Translations under genes and position numbers: made by a program
Assembly (NCBI RefSeq): GCF_963678635.1
Contig: NC_087063.1
Coordinates: 26,221,649-26,285,648 of the forward strand
Length of the DNA stretch: 64,000 nucleotides
Reading direction: 5' to 3'
DNA from: Symsagittifera roscoffensis
Taxonomy: Eukaryota; Xenacoelomorpha; Acoela; Convolutidae
Shown: positions 10,211 to 21,603 of the stretch, piece after piece
How the letters are laid out: every line of letters starts with the position of its first letter
Numbering within the stretch: position 1 is the first letter of the stretch
Notes under the pieces: generated by a model
What the model was told of the DNA's origin: nothing
What the model saw: only the letters and a program-made list of their open reading frames with translations
The model's database searches: none

Positions 10211-11856
10211 CGAGTAGTAGAAGAGTGAGGGAGAGTGAGGAGGGGTTGGTTGCCGACTCTTATGTATTAAAATAGGAAATAAAGCATCCGGTCTGCAAGC
10301 TATGTATTAAGATAGGGAATAGATTTCCCAATGTATTAAGATAGGGAATTGGTTTCCCAATGTATTAAGATAGCAGGTTTCAGATGGTAAGTTTCAGAAA
10401 AATTTTTGACGCCCGAATTTTTTGAGCTCGATTTTGCCGATACTTGCGTTTCTTAGCTAACTTCTACGATTTGTGATATGTAAGGCCTATCTTGTCTTAC
10501 AAAAAATCGGTATGGTAATTTTCAGAAGGTAATTTTCAGAAAGTTTTTAAAAAGTTTTTTTTATTTTACTTGCAAACAAATTTTTATCTTGAAAAAACAT
10601 TTTTATATTAAAAATCGAAAAAAAAATTGAATGGTAAGTTTCAGATGGTAAGTTTCGACAAAAATTAAGTTTCGATTCAGAGTGTGGGATCATAAACTAA
10701 TATGTCGCAGAATATTTTTTTTCTCGATAGAATCTTTTTAAATTCCCTCAGGTTATCGGGGGAAAATTGTCTAGAGGGGATTATCTTTGACAAGTTAATT
10801 ATTCTGCTCCATGGGATATCAGGCAAATCTTGACAGCTCCTCACGGTTGATTACTTTAGTATCCCACTTTATCTTTTATTCCCCACGTTATCAGGAGAAC
10901 GGATGACACCTTCATTATACTTATTAATTTTATGACTTATTTTATCTTTTTTCGCATAATTATCCCACGATCATATGACAGATGCATATTAGCAGTTCGC
11001 CACAGAGTTAATGAAGCGTGAATTACTTTCTGGAGAGATTAAAATCCTAAAATTTTATTAAAAATTGAAATATATCCAATCAAAATTGCATAAACTTTTC
11101 ATTGGAACTAAGATAAAAATATGCAAAAACTTTTAAGTTTCGACCAATAAGATGTTTTTATCTACTTCTTATTTTTACCTCAACTGGTTTATTTTTTCTG
11201 TCATATTTCATGCTACAATTCATTTCAGTTCTCTTTTATCACTTTGTCTTTAATTTTTGAAAAATTCTTTGAAATTTCCAAACTTTCCAAAAAATTGTCA
11301 TCCAAATTTGTCAATTGCTCTGCCACGGTAAAAGTTTACACTGAGAAAAACGTAGTATCATAGTTTTTTTGTGTCTGATATTTCATATAAAAATTTTTCC
11401 ATCTTTCTCAAAGTAAATTTTTAAGAAAATTATACAACTTACTAGAAGTTGGTTACAATTTTTGTAAATTTATCTACTGTATCGTTAATTCTTTCAATTG
11501 GGGGACTACAAAATCCAATTTCCATCATCATTCTCCGTATTTCATCAAAAAATTAGTTGCTAAGATGCTTTTCGTAAAAAAAATAAAGGAACTTAAAGTG
11601 TTAAATTTCATATATAATCAAACAATTCACTACATTGTATAGTAAAATTACTGAAAAAATTAACACTTACAAATAAAAAATGCACTTTTACATAAAATTA
11701 CTAATAAAACTCAAAACATGCACAACATGAACATTATCCAAGTTCTTCTGGCAGAAAATAAAAAGAAGAAATGCTGAATAAATTGCGTAAAATCTGCACA
11801 AATTATCAGTCTTTTGTAGCTTTCGAGGAACCATTCAGAAACCATTCGTCGAACCA
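10211..11856. other. AT-rich stretch with no gene recognised
   Basis: No reading frame here resembles a known protein. Apart from a short minisatellite at its left end and repeated GGTAAGTTTCAGA-type words up to about 10660, it is plain AT-rich sequence. Confidence 0.6.
10262..10375. repeat. Short minisatellite, about 29-base unit
   Basis: The word TATGTATTAAGATAGGGAAT and its variants start at 10261, 10301, 10330 and 10359; the last two steps are 29 bases. The unit ends in TTTCCCA. Confidence 0.7.
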
Positions 11857-11932
11857 AATTAAGACATGGTTAAATAAGACATACATAAGTAAATAGAATA
11901 GAATGAGGTACCGAAGGTCACCTCATGACACT
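11857..11932 (-). repeat. Truncated 3' LTR of element 2, with polypurine tract beside it
   Basis: This matches the first ~75 bases of the 5' LTR (TGTCATGAGG start, minus strand). Directly before it on the minus strand is GAGGGGGAAG (plus-strand 11933-11942), a polypurine tract placed exactly where second-strand priming occurs. The LTR breaks off at 11857. Confidence 0.75.
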
Positions 11933-12134
11933 TCCCCCTCAAGAAAAAATTTATCTTAGTATAAATTTCAGAATGTATAAGGCAGAATAATGAGGAAGAC
12001 ATTAAGCACATGTTAATAGGTCAGCTATAACCCAATCATAAGACAAATAGAGCGGAGTTTATGTGAGTTTTAAAGTTTAAGAAGTTTCATCTTGCTCGTC
12101 GATTCTGATTTTTTTAAACGGAGTAGTTTGCTAT

Positions 12135-14488
12135 TTAGTTCTGGGAAAAGGCACTTGCGATTCTTTGCGAACAATTGGGGTGAAAGGCGTAGTGATTGTC
12201 TGTTCTGTGATTGGTCGTTGTGACGAAGACTCCGCAGGGTTGGATTCGGTTACACTCTTGACTGAATGGCGAAGAGGATCGCCATAAAGCCTCGTCATTA
12301 GAAGATCTGTTGGAATCGCTCGTAGATTGGGAGGTGGGATCGCCAACCTCCGTATTACCAGTAGCAGCCGGGTCCTGAGCTGCAGCCTGAGGAACGGTGC
12401 CGGAAATCTGTGGCTGAAGTGTGATGGGCGGAACCTGAGGCGTTGCTTGAGCCCCTGTGGTAAATGTCGAGGCGGGGTTTGTCAGAGGATGAACAACCGG
12501 AGCTTTCGACGTAACGACCGCGGGAGCCAATCCTTGAGGCGTTGTAACAGGTGCCTCCACCAACTCAAGCTGGGGTCCGGTGATTAAGGAGTCCTCGCTT
12601 GATGACTCTGCTGTTAGGTCAATCACCTTGCCCTTCGAAGGTTCATTTATGTGCCTCGTAGCTGGAGAAGTAGATGGCTGAGATTGAGGCCGAGGAGCAA
12701 TTTGTCGCTGTAACCGTTTTCCCACTGCGCCAGGCGTAGCTGAAAACTTAGGGTGGTTAAATTTATGTCCTAGGCTTAAGTGATTTTTCCGATAGACTTT
12801 CCCTTTGTCAGTAGTGTAAGTATGGTCCGTAACACGAGTATTCTTGATTTTTGCTAGTTTGAACAGAGGCTTTCCCGATTTTCGATCAAGAACTTTCCGA
12901 AAGATTTTGACTCTTAGAGGATCTTGTAAAACTAATTTTTCTAATTTACGTGTTTTTGAGAGTCTTCTGGTCCTCGAAGAGGACGACACATTCATTCGCT
13001 GGGAATGCGAGAGTGCTGGTGCTGAAGAATCGCGAACGTTGTCGTAAAAACGTAGGGTTCCCTTTGTGATCCCCGATTTCAACGAGTTTGCGAGGTCACT
13101 ATAACGAGCCGCCAATTCGCGGAGAAGTTCTTGTCCTTGTTGTGCAGGCACATTCCGTTTCCACTGCTTCCAGGTGTAAGCCGCCTTCGCAAGGATCTCC
13201 AAGGCCTTGTAAGGTTGACTATCTGCTATACGCTCGCTCACACCAAAGAGTCGTTTGAATTTACAGGGGATTTCCGGACTGTGTGACGCTCCTCTGGGTA
13301 CAACTTTACTCCTATCGCGGCTGTATTCTTGGCTTGATTGCTGCTCCGGAGTTAGGAGGTTTCTCTCCAGTCCTTGCGCTGAAGTTCGAGAATGAACAAC
13401 ATTATCACGCGCTAAAGAAAACTCAGTGTTAGGCTTCCTCCCAAAATGTAGCTCAAAAGGAGATAATTTCAACGTAGAATGCTTAGTTTTCCGAATATCG
13501 TCAATGATTTGTTGTAAAGTCGACTTCAGGTTTCTAAAATTAGGATCTAAATTATCTGTTCCTAACTTCCGTTTAATGGTCTGGATCGACCTCTCCACCA
13601 GCCCACAACTCCGATGATCCCCCACCGCTGTGAGGATATTTTATGACTCTTCTTTTACAAAATTCTTTAACGACTCCAGAGTTGAACCCAGATCCGTTAT
13701 CTGTCCTAATGCTTTCCGGTATACCATGATTACGAATTTAAGATCGTAAAAATTTGACTATTTTTTTTTGCACTGGTTGTCTTAGTTAACATCACCGAAG
13801 GGAACTTAGAAAAACGATCTATTGCGACTAAAATATAGATTTTCCCCTTCTTATCATCTATTAACGGACCCGCAAAATCAAGTTGCAATTCTTGATTCGG
13901 AGCTGACAACGGTGGTAAAGGCTTAGCTGAGTTATAAGTCGCTGAAATTTTGATGTTCTTACCAAATAGAGTACACTTCGGGCATTTTTCGCAGACGTTA
14001 ACGATCTGACGATTGAGAAATGGCCACCATATATATTCCGAGGCGACCATCATGGCCACCTGGCCTGTATGCGAGCGATGAAGTGGAATAAAAATAGCAC
14101 TTTGTAATTTTTCGGGTATGGCCAATTTGTTATCTATCAGGACACAATTTTTCACCACCGCCGCCTTCGTCCAGAATTGAGCCATGTACGCCCCGAGTTT
14201 GTTGAAGGATTGCACATCCTTATTAATGATCGCAGTCCTAATCGGTCCGAAGAACGGGTCCTCTCCTGTCAGCTCTCCCAGCCGATCCACATCGAACAAT
14301 CCTGGCAATCCGATCACTTTCTTTTTATCCTGAGTGACCAGCGGTTTGTGGTTATTGATGGCAGTAACCCCCATTCTGAGTATCTCCCCCTGTCTGGCCA
14401 GTCTCGTTTGCCTCTGCCTCCGGCACTTGTCGAGGAACTGAGTTAGGGCCTTTTGTGTAGTCTGTTCTCCAGTAACCAGGCGATCCAT
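12135..14488 (-). pseudogene. Integrase and C-terminal tail of element 2
   Basis: The upstream frame (14488-13730) has an HHCC-type zinc-binding region (HRSHTGQ ... CEKCPKC) and the start of an rve-type catalytic core (LQLDFAGPLIDDKKGKIYILV). The next frame (13625-12135) continues with GLVERSIQTIKRKLG and LSPFELHFGRKP, typical of the end of a Ty3/gypsy integrase. After that comes a long basic, Pro/Ser/Thr-rich tail with no recognised domain. The integrase would insert the element's DNA. It is a broken fossil. Confidence 0.75.
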
Positions 14489-16372
14489 AGGGCGAACTGT
14501 AGAGAGTCCGGGTCTCTGTTGACTTGAGGTACGAAAATTAGGGGAACTAGTAGAAAATTTTCAACAAAATTGAGGAGATTTGTTTGTTCGATTGTGTTAT
14601 TTGCGAAGTCAATAGAAGTATTAGATTTATTTAGAATAGAGTTGAGAGTTGTGTTTTGAGCAAGATTAATTGAAGTATCCATATCGTGACTGAATTCTGA
14701 GATGTAAGGTCGGAGACAATGAGTGTGATCAAAAACTTCCGGTTTAGCGTATCTCATTTGCATACTGAGCTGTGATTGGTCGAGACTACCAGAGCATGAA
14801 AAGTCGAGCTCTCGCGGCGATGATATATACTCACAATTTTGCATACTAGCATATGATTGACTGGTTGACTGAGAGCATGAATTAACGCCCTCTTTCGGCG
14901 AGGAATTATGACGATAAATTAGCATATCCTTTTGGGATTGGTTAACAGGTTGAGTATTATTCGCGACGCCCTCTAGAGACGACGAACTAAACTGTTTGCC
15001 AAAATGCGATTGGCTAGATGAATCGACTGTTGATTGGTCCGCCGTTTTAGTTGAGAGGTAGCTAGCTAATGTTGCCTCCAGTTTTACCAAACGATCTGGT
15101 TGGTTGAAATTGGTTACAATTTGAAATTTGTCCCACCGGCACTATTTGAGGTTTGGATTGAGTACTAATCGAATTTAAAGCATTGTGAAAAGCTTGAATA
15201 GATTTAATGACAAATAATTCATCATGCGATGACATTAAAGGTGCTTCAAAAGTCGGGTATCTGGACATATAATATAGTCTAAAATACCTAGGGAGGAACC
15301 GGGTATATGTTCGATTTGATAATTGAACGGAATAAGGCGGTCCGCCCAGCGAGAGAGTCGTGACTGATAAGATTTCTTGCCATACGTTTCGTTGAGGGCG
15401 GAAACAATGGCCTTATGATCGGTTAGAATAAAAAAGCGCTGACCAAGTAAGTATGTATGGAAATGTTCGCACGCCCATACAATGGCCAGAAGCTCTAACT
15501 CATTGGTACTATACTTGATTTCCGCGGAGTTTAGAAACCTAGAGGCAAACGCGATCGGGGCCCAAACATTTGGTTCCACATCTTGTTCTAAGCAAGCCCC
15601 CAGCCCGCTGTGATTTACGTCACAATTAACTCGCGAAGCTTTCGAAGCATCATGGTGAAACAACTTAGGGATGTTTGCGATGAGATTTAAAATTTTCTGA
15701 AACGCAATGTCTTGCTCTTCCCCCCACAAAAAGGATTTCTTATTCTCCGCTTTTAACGAAGCTCTGAATGCAACTGTATATTTGTGCCAATCCGGAATGA
15801 ATTGTTGAAGGTGATTGAGGGTCCCCATAAACGATCTTAACTGCTTAAGGGTTTTTGGTGGCAACAGGGATTTGATGGCCTCTATTTTCGAGAATTTCGG
15901 AGCGTTACCGTTTTCATCAATTTCATACCTTAACCAGACTAACTTGTTAACTGAAAAATCACATTTACTAAGTTTCAACGCCCATCCTTCTTCATTCAAT
16001 CGATTCATGACTCTTTCGACCAGTACATTATGATCCTCAACTCTTCCTTTAGTGACAACCAGTATATCATCAAGGTAACATATGACGCCTTCCAATCCTT
16101 GTAAAGTACAGTCCATCGCTTTCTGGAATTCCGTAGGCATATCCGTCAGTCCGTAGAAACCAGTCTTGAATCGACAGGTGCATTTGATTTTTCTTTTGCC
16201 AGATTTGGGCATTCATGGGATAAGCATTGAGCGCGAGTTTTATAGACCCATCTTTCCTTGCTGTTAGGACTATGGCACGATGAAATGATGAATGAAACTT
16301 TTTAATCTCAACCGTGACTCGATCTTGCAAATGTATAGGGACTTTTCGGCCTTTAACTTGTCTAGGCACCAA
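14443..16372 (-). pseudogene. Reverse transcriptase and RNase H part of element 2
   Basis: Blocks visible on the minus strand are CYLDDILVVTKG (RT catalytic YxDD), GSLKTLK-type linker sequence (KTLKQLRSFMGTLNHL), the RNase H-like opening NCDVNHSGLGACLEQ, then YSTNELELLAIVWACEHF and LTDHKAI. The last stretch before integrase (about 15268-14443) is low in recognisable domains. It is a broken fossil; the part right of 14932 is present again in the tandem copy. Confidence 0.8.
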
Positions 16373-17361
16373 AGGGTCTTTAAAATTTGTGAATACTTTA
16401 TGATTTTTGACCTCCCCAGCCTGCTGAACACATTAGGGTACCTTTTGACAAAATGATCCCTCCAGAACTGTGAGGTCGGATCCAATTCCTGCTCTTCTTC
16501 CGCCAAGCTAACTTCTGCCGGTCTGCGTTGCACCGTTTCAATTCCCAATTTCTCATGAAGGTTCAACCCGAGTAAATTCCGAGTACAATTTTCGGAAACC
16601 AAGAAACACGCATTTTCGATTTTCCAACCCTTCGACGTAATAGGGATTTCTAGTGATCCGAACAGTTTAATTGGTTTCTTGTTATAATCAACATAAGTAA
16701 CGTCTAATGGGTGTCTCGCGACGTCCTTAAATTTAAAGTTGGGAATCCGCTTCATGAGTATTTTCGCCGTTTTCTTGTTTAAGAAAGACACGGGACTGCC
16801 AGTGTCCACCGTAGCATAGAAAAAGGAGTTACCAGATCGTAACTCAATGCTGAGGCTCCTTGGTTGTCCTCCCACTGCCTTCAGAAATTCTACATTGTTA
16901 ATCTGCACAACGTCTATCGCCATGACCCTATAATCCGGCTCGCTGTCACCATTTACGTCAAAGAAATTGCACTCTTGATCTGAAGAAATCTCGTCATTTT
17001 GTACCATGTTAACGCGTCGTTTTGTACTGTTACACACCTTAGCAAAATGACCCTTCTTTTTGCAAGCAATGCAAGTAGTTTCTCTGGCCGGGCACGACCG
17101 GCGATGTTCAAGAGAAAACGGGTTACCGCAAAAATAACATGGTTTATTTTGATTTTGTCGTTGGTTAGGACGGTTTACACCTCCTCCCCGGCTGCTATTT
17201 CCTTGATTCTTGAATTGTTGTACTTGAAGTTGGTTCCTGCTTGACTCGAATAGAGTTGGTAGTATTGGAAGTAGCGTTGTGATGCGGGAGCAATTTCTGA
17301 AATTGCTCTGATGTTTTAGCCCCGTTCTCATTCTCCAATGCCAGTTGTAGAGGATCATCAA
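16270..17361 (-). pseudogene. Zinc knuckles and retropepsin part of element 2
   Basis: The frame contains two Cys/His knuckles, CYFCGNPFSLEHRRSC and CIACKKKGHFAKVC, followed by a protease core with ATVDTGSPVSFL as the active-site block and NLLGLNLHEKLGI near its end. The order gag-knuckles-protease is typical of Ty3/gypsy. Confidence 0.8.
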
Positions 17362-18049
17362 GATTAGCTTTTGCTCTGATTAATTGCCTCTGAACCTCCA
17401 CATCGCGAATGCGGCCAATTAACAAGTCTTTCAACGTCGCTCTTTCCTGATCGAGCGGCCACTTACACAGCGCAGTTTGAGCGCTAAGTCGGGCATAAAA
17501 GGATGAGAATGAGTCATTATCCTGCATTAAAATTGTAGTATACAACTTAATCCTTTCGACCGTGTAGTCCCGCTCTGCCTTGAAAAGATCTTCGCAGCAC
17601 TTGTGAAAATCAATGAAAGAGCTAGTATTGGGGTCCAGGTGAGGGTAAGAATCCAAAAATCGTTTTTTTCCCTCATTTCCCGGTGCGAAGAAAAGTCGCG
17701 ATTTCAAACGCGCCTCTGCCTCATGGTAACACCAGCTATGTCCAATGCGAGGTCCTTTCCTCGTCCTCTCTTGATTGTACTCATCGATTCTTCTGTTAGC
17801 TGCTGCAACTCGGAGGTTCCTATTGGTTACATCTGCTGCACTTTCATCAGTCCCCGGTGCTTCAGGCTTCGGGTTAGGTTCATCCACTAACTCTGCTGGG
17901 GCAACTAGTACCTCTCCCGGTGAAATTTTGTCTTTGAGACTAACGGCCAAAAAAAACTGTCCCACCCAAGTCTCCCAAATGAAAGGTGGTTTAACCGATG
18001 TTTTCGCCCAAAAGGATGGTATTCCGAGTAGGTCAGTCCTTGTCTTCAT
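17195..18049 (-). pseudogene. Gag part of element 2
   Basis: The frame of about 284 residues has a Ty3/gypsy-type Gag pattern: an alpha-helical region with KCCEDLFKAERDYTVERIKL, DSFSSFYARLSAQ and LKDLLIGRIRDVEVQRQLI. It lies just inside the 5' LTR. A second copy is at 23867-24721. Confidence 0.7.
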
Positions 18050-18129
18050 TCACAGGAACTGCTGGCTGCGCCATGAGATTTCCCTCAGTTGGAGTAGGGA
18101 AAACGGGATTGTAAAAATCGAATATTGAA

Positions 18130-18413
18130 TTAAATATGATTTATAAATAGATAGAATAGAATAATGTATATATGAATAACGATTCCAGATTGAATGTATT
18201 GTTTTGAATAACAAGAATGTTGTAACGGCTAGATTTCACACTTAAGGCTTTCGCAAGTGACCGCTTCAGGTTCTCAAGTGACAAACGATTTGGCAAGTGA
18301 GATTTGTCCTTGAATCAATTTACTGCACTATAAGTAGATAATTAAGACATAGTTAAATAAGACATACATAAGTAAATACAATAGAATGAGGTACCGAAGG
18401 TCGCCTCATGACA
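18130..18413 (-). repeat. 5' LTR of element 2 (inner end approximate)
   Basis: The outer end TGTCATGAGG (minus strand from 18413) is shared with the 3' LTR remnant. The inner end near 18130 is an estimate from the gag start. The LTR has three CAAGTGA words at about 18255-18300. A copy lies at about 24802-25085. Confidence 0.65.
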
Positions 18414-21236
18414 GTAAGTGAAAATTGCCAACTGTTTTTTTTTCATGAACAAACTGATTGTAAAGTACCAGGGAGATTCCGAACAAAGTCTATTGCTTCA
18501 CGACCAGGGGATGGATGGTGCTTGCGGGTTTGCAGGTATGCATGCTTACATTTGTTACTACAGTCGTCAGATTGGTGCGGAATTTTCGTTCTGAAAGGCC
18601 TTTTTAAAACCTAGAAGAACCAGAAGTCCCCTAAAAGCCTCGTCGCAGCTCACATTTTAGAACTTCAAAAAACTCCAGAGGGAGGACTCAACCAACTTGG
18701 AAATTGAAAAACAGAGACGGGCGCCGACTTGATCACTGGAGTTCTTGAAGAATTTACTTTATAATACGCCCAAATACAGAAAAAGCAGGAGCAAATGGTC
18801 ATATCCGAGGCCGTGAAGATTCCGCATACTCCTATTTGAAAGTTGTGACAGGTAGTGTATAGAAAAACTGGAAAAACAGGAAGATATTCTTGAGAAATTC
18901 AACGGGGAGGGACAAAATTTGAGATTGCTTGGACCCTGGATCGGTTGTGCGCAATTGATCTTGAAACTGTTTCATGTCGCAAAAAAAACTATCCCATTCC
19001 AGACAGAAAATGGTACTCAGTGCTCAAAATTAGTTCAAAGTCAGAAAAACTGTTTCTCCAATTATTAGTTAAAAAGTTTAAAAAGTTTGAACCCAATCGA
19101 AAGAAGTTCAACGATGACAAACTGGAAAAAATATGGTCTAAAATTACCATCGAATCATGTACGAAATACCTTGCTCTCATTGGTTTAGCAACCTGAAATA
19201 AAAGTCTCAAAACACCTAAAATACGCTATTACCGATAAAACAGAAAGTCAGCGCTAAATTTGGACTTCATTGAAAGAATTTGAGGCATTGGAAGAAATAT
19301 TGCCAAAACGCCACCAAAACAATGCCTCCTATAATTTTCAATTTAAAGTAGTGGAGCCAGAAAGAGTTTTAAGCAGTTTTAAGGGCTTCTGGAAGGTTAT
19401 AGCTACGGCTCCCGGAGTTTGGGAAGCAACGCTTGGTTTCTTCATCTCTGCTTGTTATTGTTATTTCACATCCCATCCCATCCTAGCCATCTTTCATCGA
19501 AAAGTTGATCGGACTATTAAGTCCTGAAACTATTATAGCGATTGCGAACGATGTCAATTGCGAAATAAAAATTGTCCTGTTCTAACAGTACAAAATGATT
19601 AACTGACTAACTTGCCCTTAAAAGAACAAAATTAGTAGAATAACAGCAAAATAAAATAATTTTCCAGAAGAATAAAGTTTCTTTTTCATTGTTTTTGGTG
19701 TTTTTGGGCAGTTTGCTGTTTTTTGACACTTTTTCATTTCTTGGTAAGTTTTTAACAAATATCCCCGTTTTTTGGTGCGCGCTTAACTGTATTTTTGACG
19801 CGACCTTTTATCGGCCCAAACTCAAATTCGAAACACCTGGTTTAATTCAAAACACCTGTTTACAACTTATTTACGACTTCTTAGAATCTACTGATGCTTA
19901 GAATAAGTAACTAAAAAGCCAAAAAGCGAAACTATTTAAGCCATACTTCTGCTAAGATAAAAAACTAAAATGCTTAGCATTATTTTCAACCTTTTTCACT
20001 AATTTTATTCGTGCGTCATTAAAATCAGGTTGCTGAGTGATGGAAACTGCGGGCTCAAAGTAACTAGAAGACGTAAAGGAAATTTTCTTTCAAATCGAAA
20101 CACCTGTTTTCAACTTATTTACGACTGTTTTTTAAATTTTAAAGGAAGTTTTTTTTGTAATCGGAAGCTAAAAACGGCAGATGATTTTATTGTGCAGTTT
20201 TACAACCAACCAATTTGTAATGAACTCAATTGGTACCACTTTTTATCACACCACAATCATTGAAAATTTACAGCAATCGCAAAAAAGGGAACTTTTCTTT
20301 TAAAAAGAATCTTAGAATAAAATATTCAATAGTTAACTTGATTAAATGGGAGAACTTGGATAAAAAAGAAAATTGAGTACCACTCAAAATTTGATAAGGG
20401 CAAAAGAGTTGAAAAAATATAAAAATTTGAAGAAAAATTGGAAGAATTCGCCCAGTGCTCAGAAAACACATGGCGTCTGAAAAAGAATCTTCAGATGAGT
20501 CTTCTGGTCTTTCTGGATACCCACTGATTAATTGTATCTGCTCATTTCTTCCCAAGTTGTGCCTCAAAAATGGTCAGTACTTAAATTCGGATTTCAAAAA
20601 TCGCAATAAAAATTATCTTATGACAAAAAGCCGGTCGTTCACCCGTCACTAAAAAAACGATGAAACAATTTTTTGAAAAAAAACTTCTTAACAATGGCTA
20701 CCATGCTATAGCATGTTTCATTTTGAGCGGTTCAATATAAACTGATTTAATTTAGTGCTGATTAAAATTATCCGGACGAAACCTAAAAAACTTTAATTTG
20801 GAAGCGTGTTTTTCTCATATTGGGTAAATTTTAGCAGAATTATTATGCTGAGTTACTATGGTGCAATTTGGTTTGCAATATTCGCACCCAAAATTTTACC
20901 GCAAAAACGGATCATTTTTGAATTTTTTAGCAAATCAAAAATTATGCCTGAGCTACGAAATCAATTATTGCCAAAATTAATTCAAAGCGAGCCTTTTACA
21001 TAGCCCAACAATTTTTAAGGGAGATATAACCTCCAAAACAATCTATAATTTGATTTATTTTCGTTTGATAGTCAGACAATGTCTATATATGTCTATTTTA
21101 CTATACACAAAACCATTTATTTTTCAGCAACAATCTTTTGCACATTTTTTGGAGATTATACCCTTCTTAAAAATTGTTGGGCTACGTACGTCTCGCTTTG
21201 ATTTAATTTTGGCACTAATGAATTCTGTAGTTTTGA
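18414..21236. other. AT-rich flank of element 2, no gene recognised
   Basis: Only short open frames occur, none resembling a known protein. The words AAACACCTG and TTTACAACTTATTTACGAC recur near 19840 and 20100, so this part contains an old internal repeat. The whole stretch is repeated at 25086-27908. Confidence 0.6.
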
Positions 21237-21601
21237 CGGTGGGAGGCGGGCGCTTCACCCTCAGGAATTCGACCCCCTGCCGACCCAAAGGGTCCCCCTT
21301 TTGTACTATTGTGAGATGTCCATTTTTGGCTGACGCACCCCAAAGATTTTCTAAAAGCGCCATTGGCGCCAATATATACTAATTTTGAGGGGGAAGCGCG
21401 CGCCAAAAAGCGCTAATTTTGGGTCAAATTAACCAAAAGTGCCCAAAAACGCCTTTTTTGACCTGTTTTTCAAAAATTTGCCTGCAGGGTCTTTATGATG
21501 CTTTGGTGGAGCTCGAATCTGGTCGACCAAAAAAAAGGTCGACAAAATTTTTGACATTTTTTTGAAAATCCACCCTTCCCCTCTTGATAAAATCCTGGAT
21601 C
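21237..21601 (+). mobile_element. Remnant of hAT-like non-autonomous element (first copy, cut at junction)
   Basis: Sequence such as CTGCCGACCCAAAGGGTCCC, GAGATGTCCATTTTTGGC and GGAGCTCGAATCTGG matches the complete element at 47965-48387. The left end is missing, and the right end is lost at the duplication junction. Confidence 0.65.
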
Positions 21602-21603
21602 GG

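Larger units (their letters stand above)
11857..18413 (-). mobile_element. Ty3/gypsy LTR retrotransposon fossil (element 2)
   Basis: On the minus strand the order is 5' LTR, gag, zinc knuckles plus protease, reverse transcriptase, RNase H, integrase, a long tail, a polypurine tract and the start of a 3' LTR. RT before RNase H before integrase places it in Ty3/gypsy. The 3' LTR is cut short after about 75 bases. The coding region is broken in about six places. The LTR starts shared by both ends differ at three positions over about 73 bases by eye, so it is of moderate age. Its gag-to-RNase H part, 5' LTR and right flank were later copied in a tandem duplication. Confidence 0.85.
14932..21601. 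repeat. Tandem duplication, first copy (about 6.67 kb)
   Basis: Every base compared by eye at offset 6672 matches the segment 21604-28273, apart from one substitution noticed in the reverse-transcriptase region. The unit holds the gag-to-RNase H part and 5' LTR of Ty3/gypsy element 2, about 2.8 kb of AT-rich flank, and most of an hAT-like remnant. On the left this copy continues naturally into the rest of element 2, so it is the original. Confidence 0.95.

Noticed and set aside
19270-19527. 85-codon open frame, present twice through the duplication
   Set aside because: No recognised domain, no splice context, AT-rich surroundings; duplication alone does not make it a gene.
20455-20652. Open frame starting MASEKESSDESSG near 20470
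   Set aside because: Short and low-complexity at its start, no recognised domain, and no convincing splice sites linking it to other exons.
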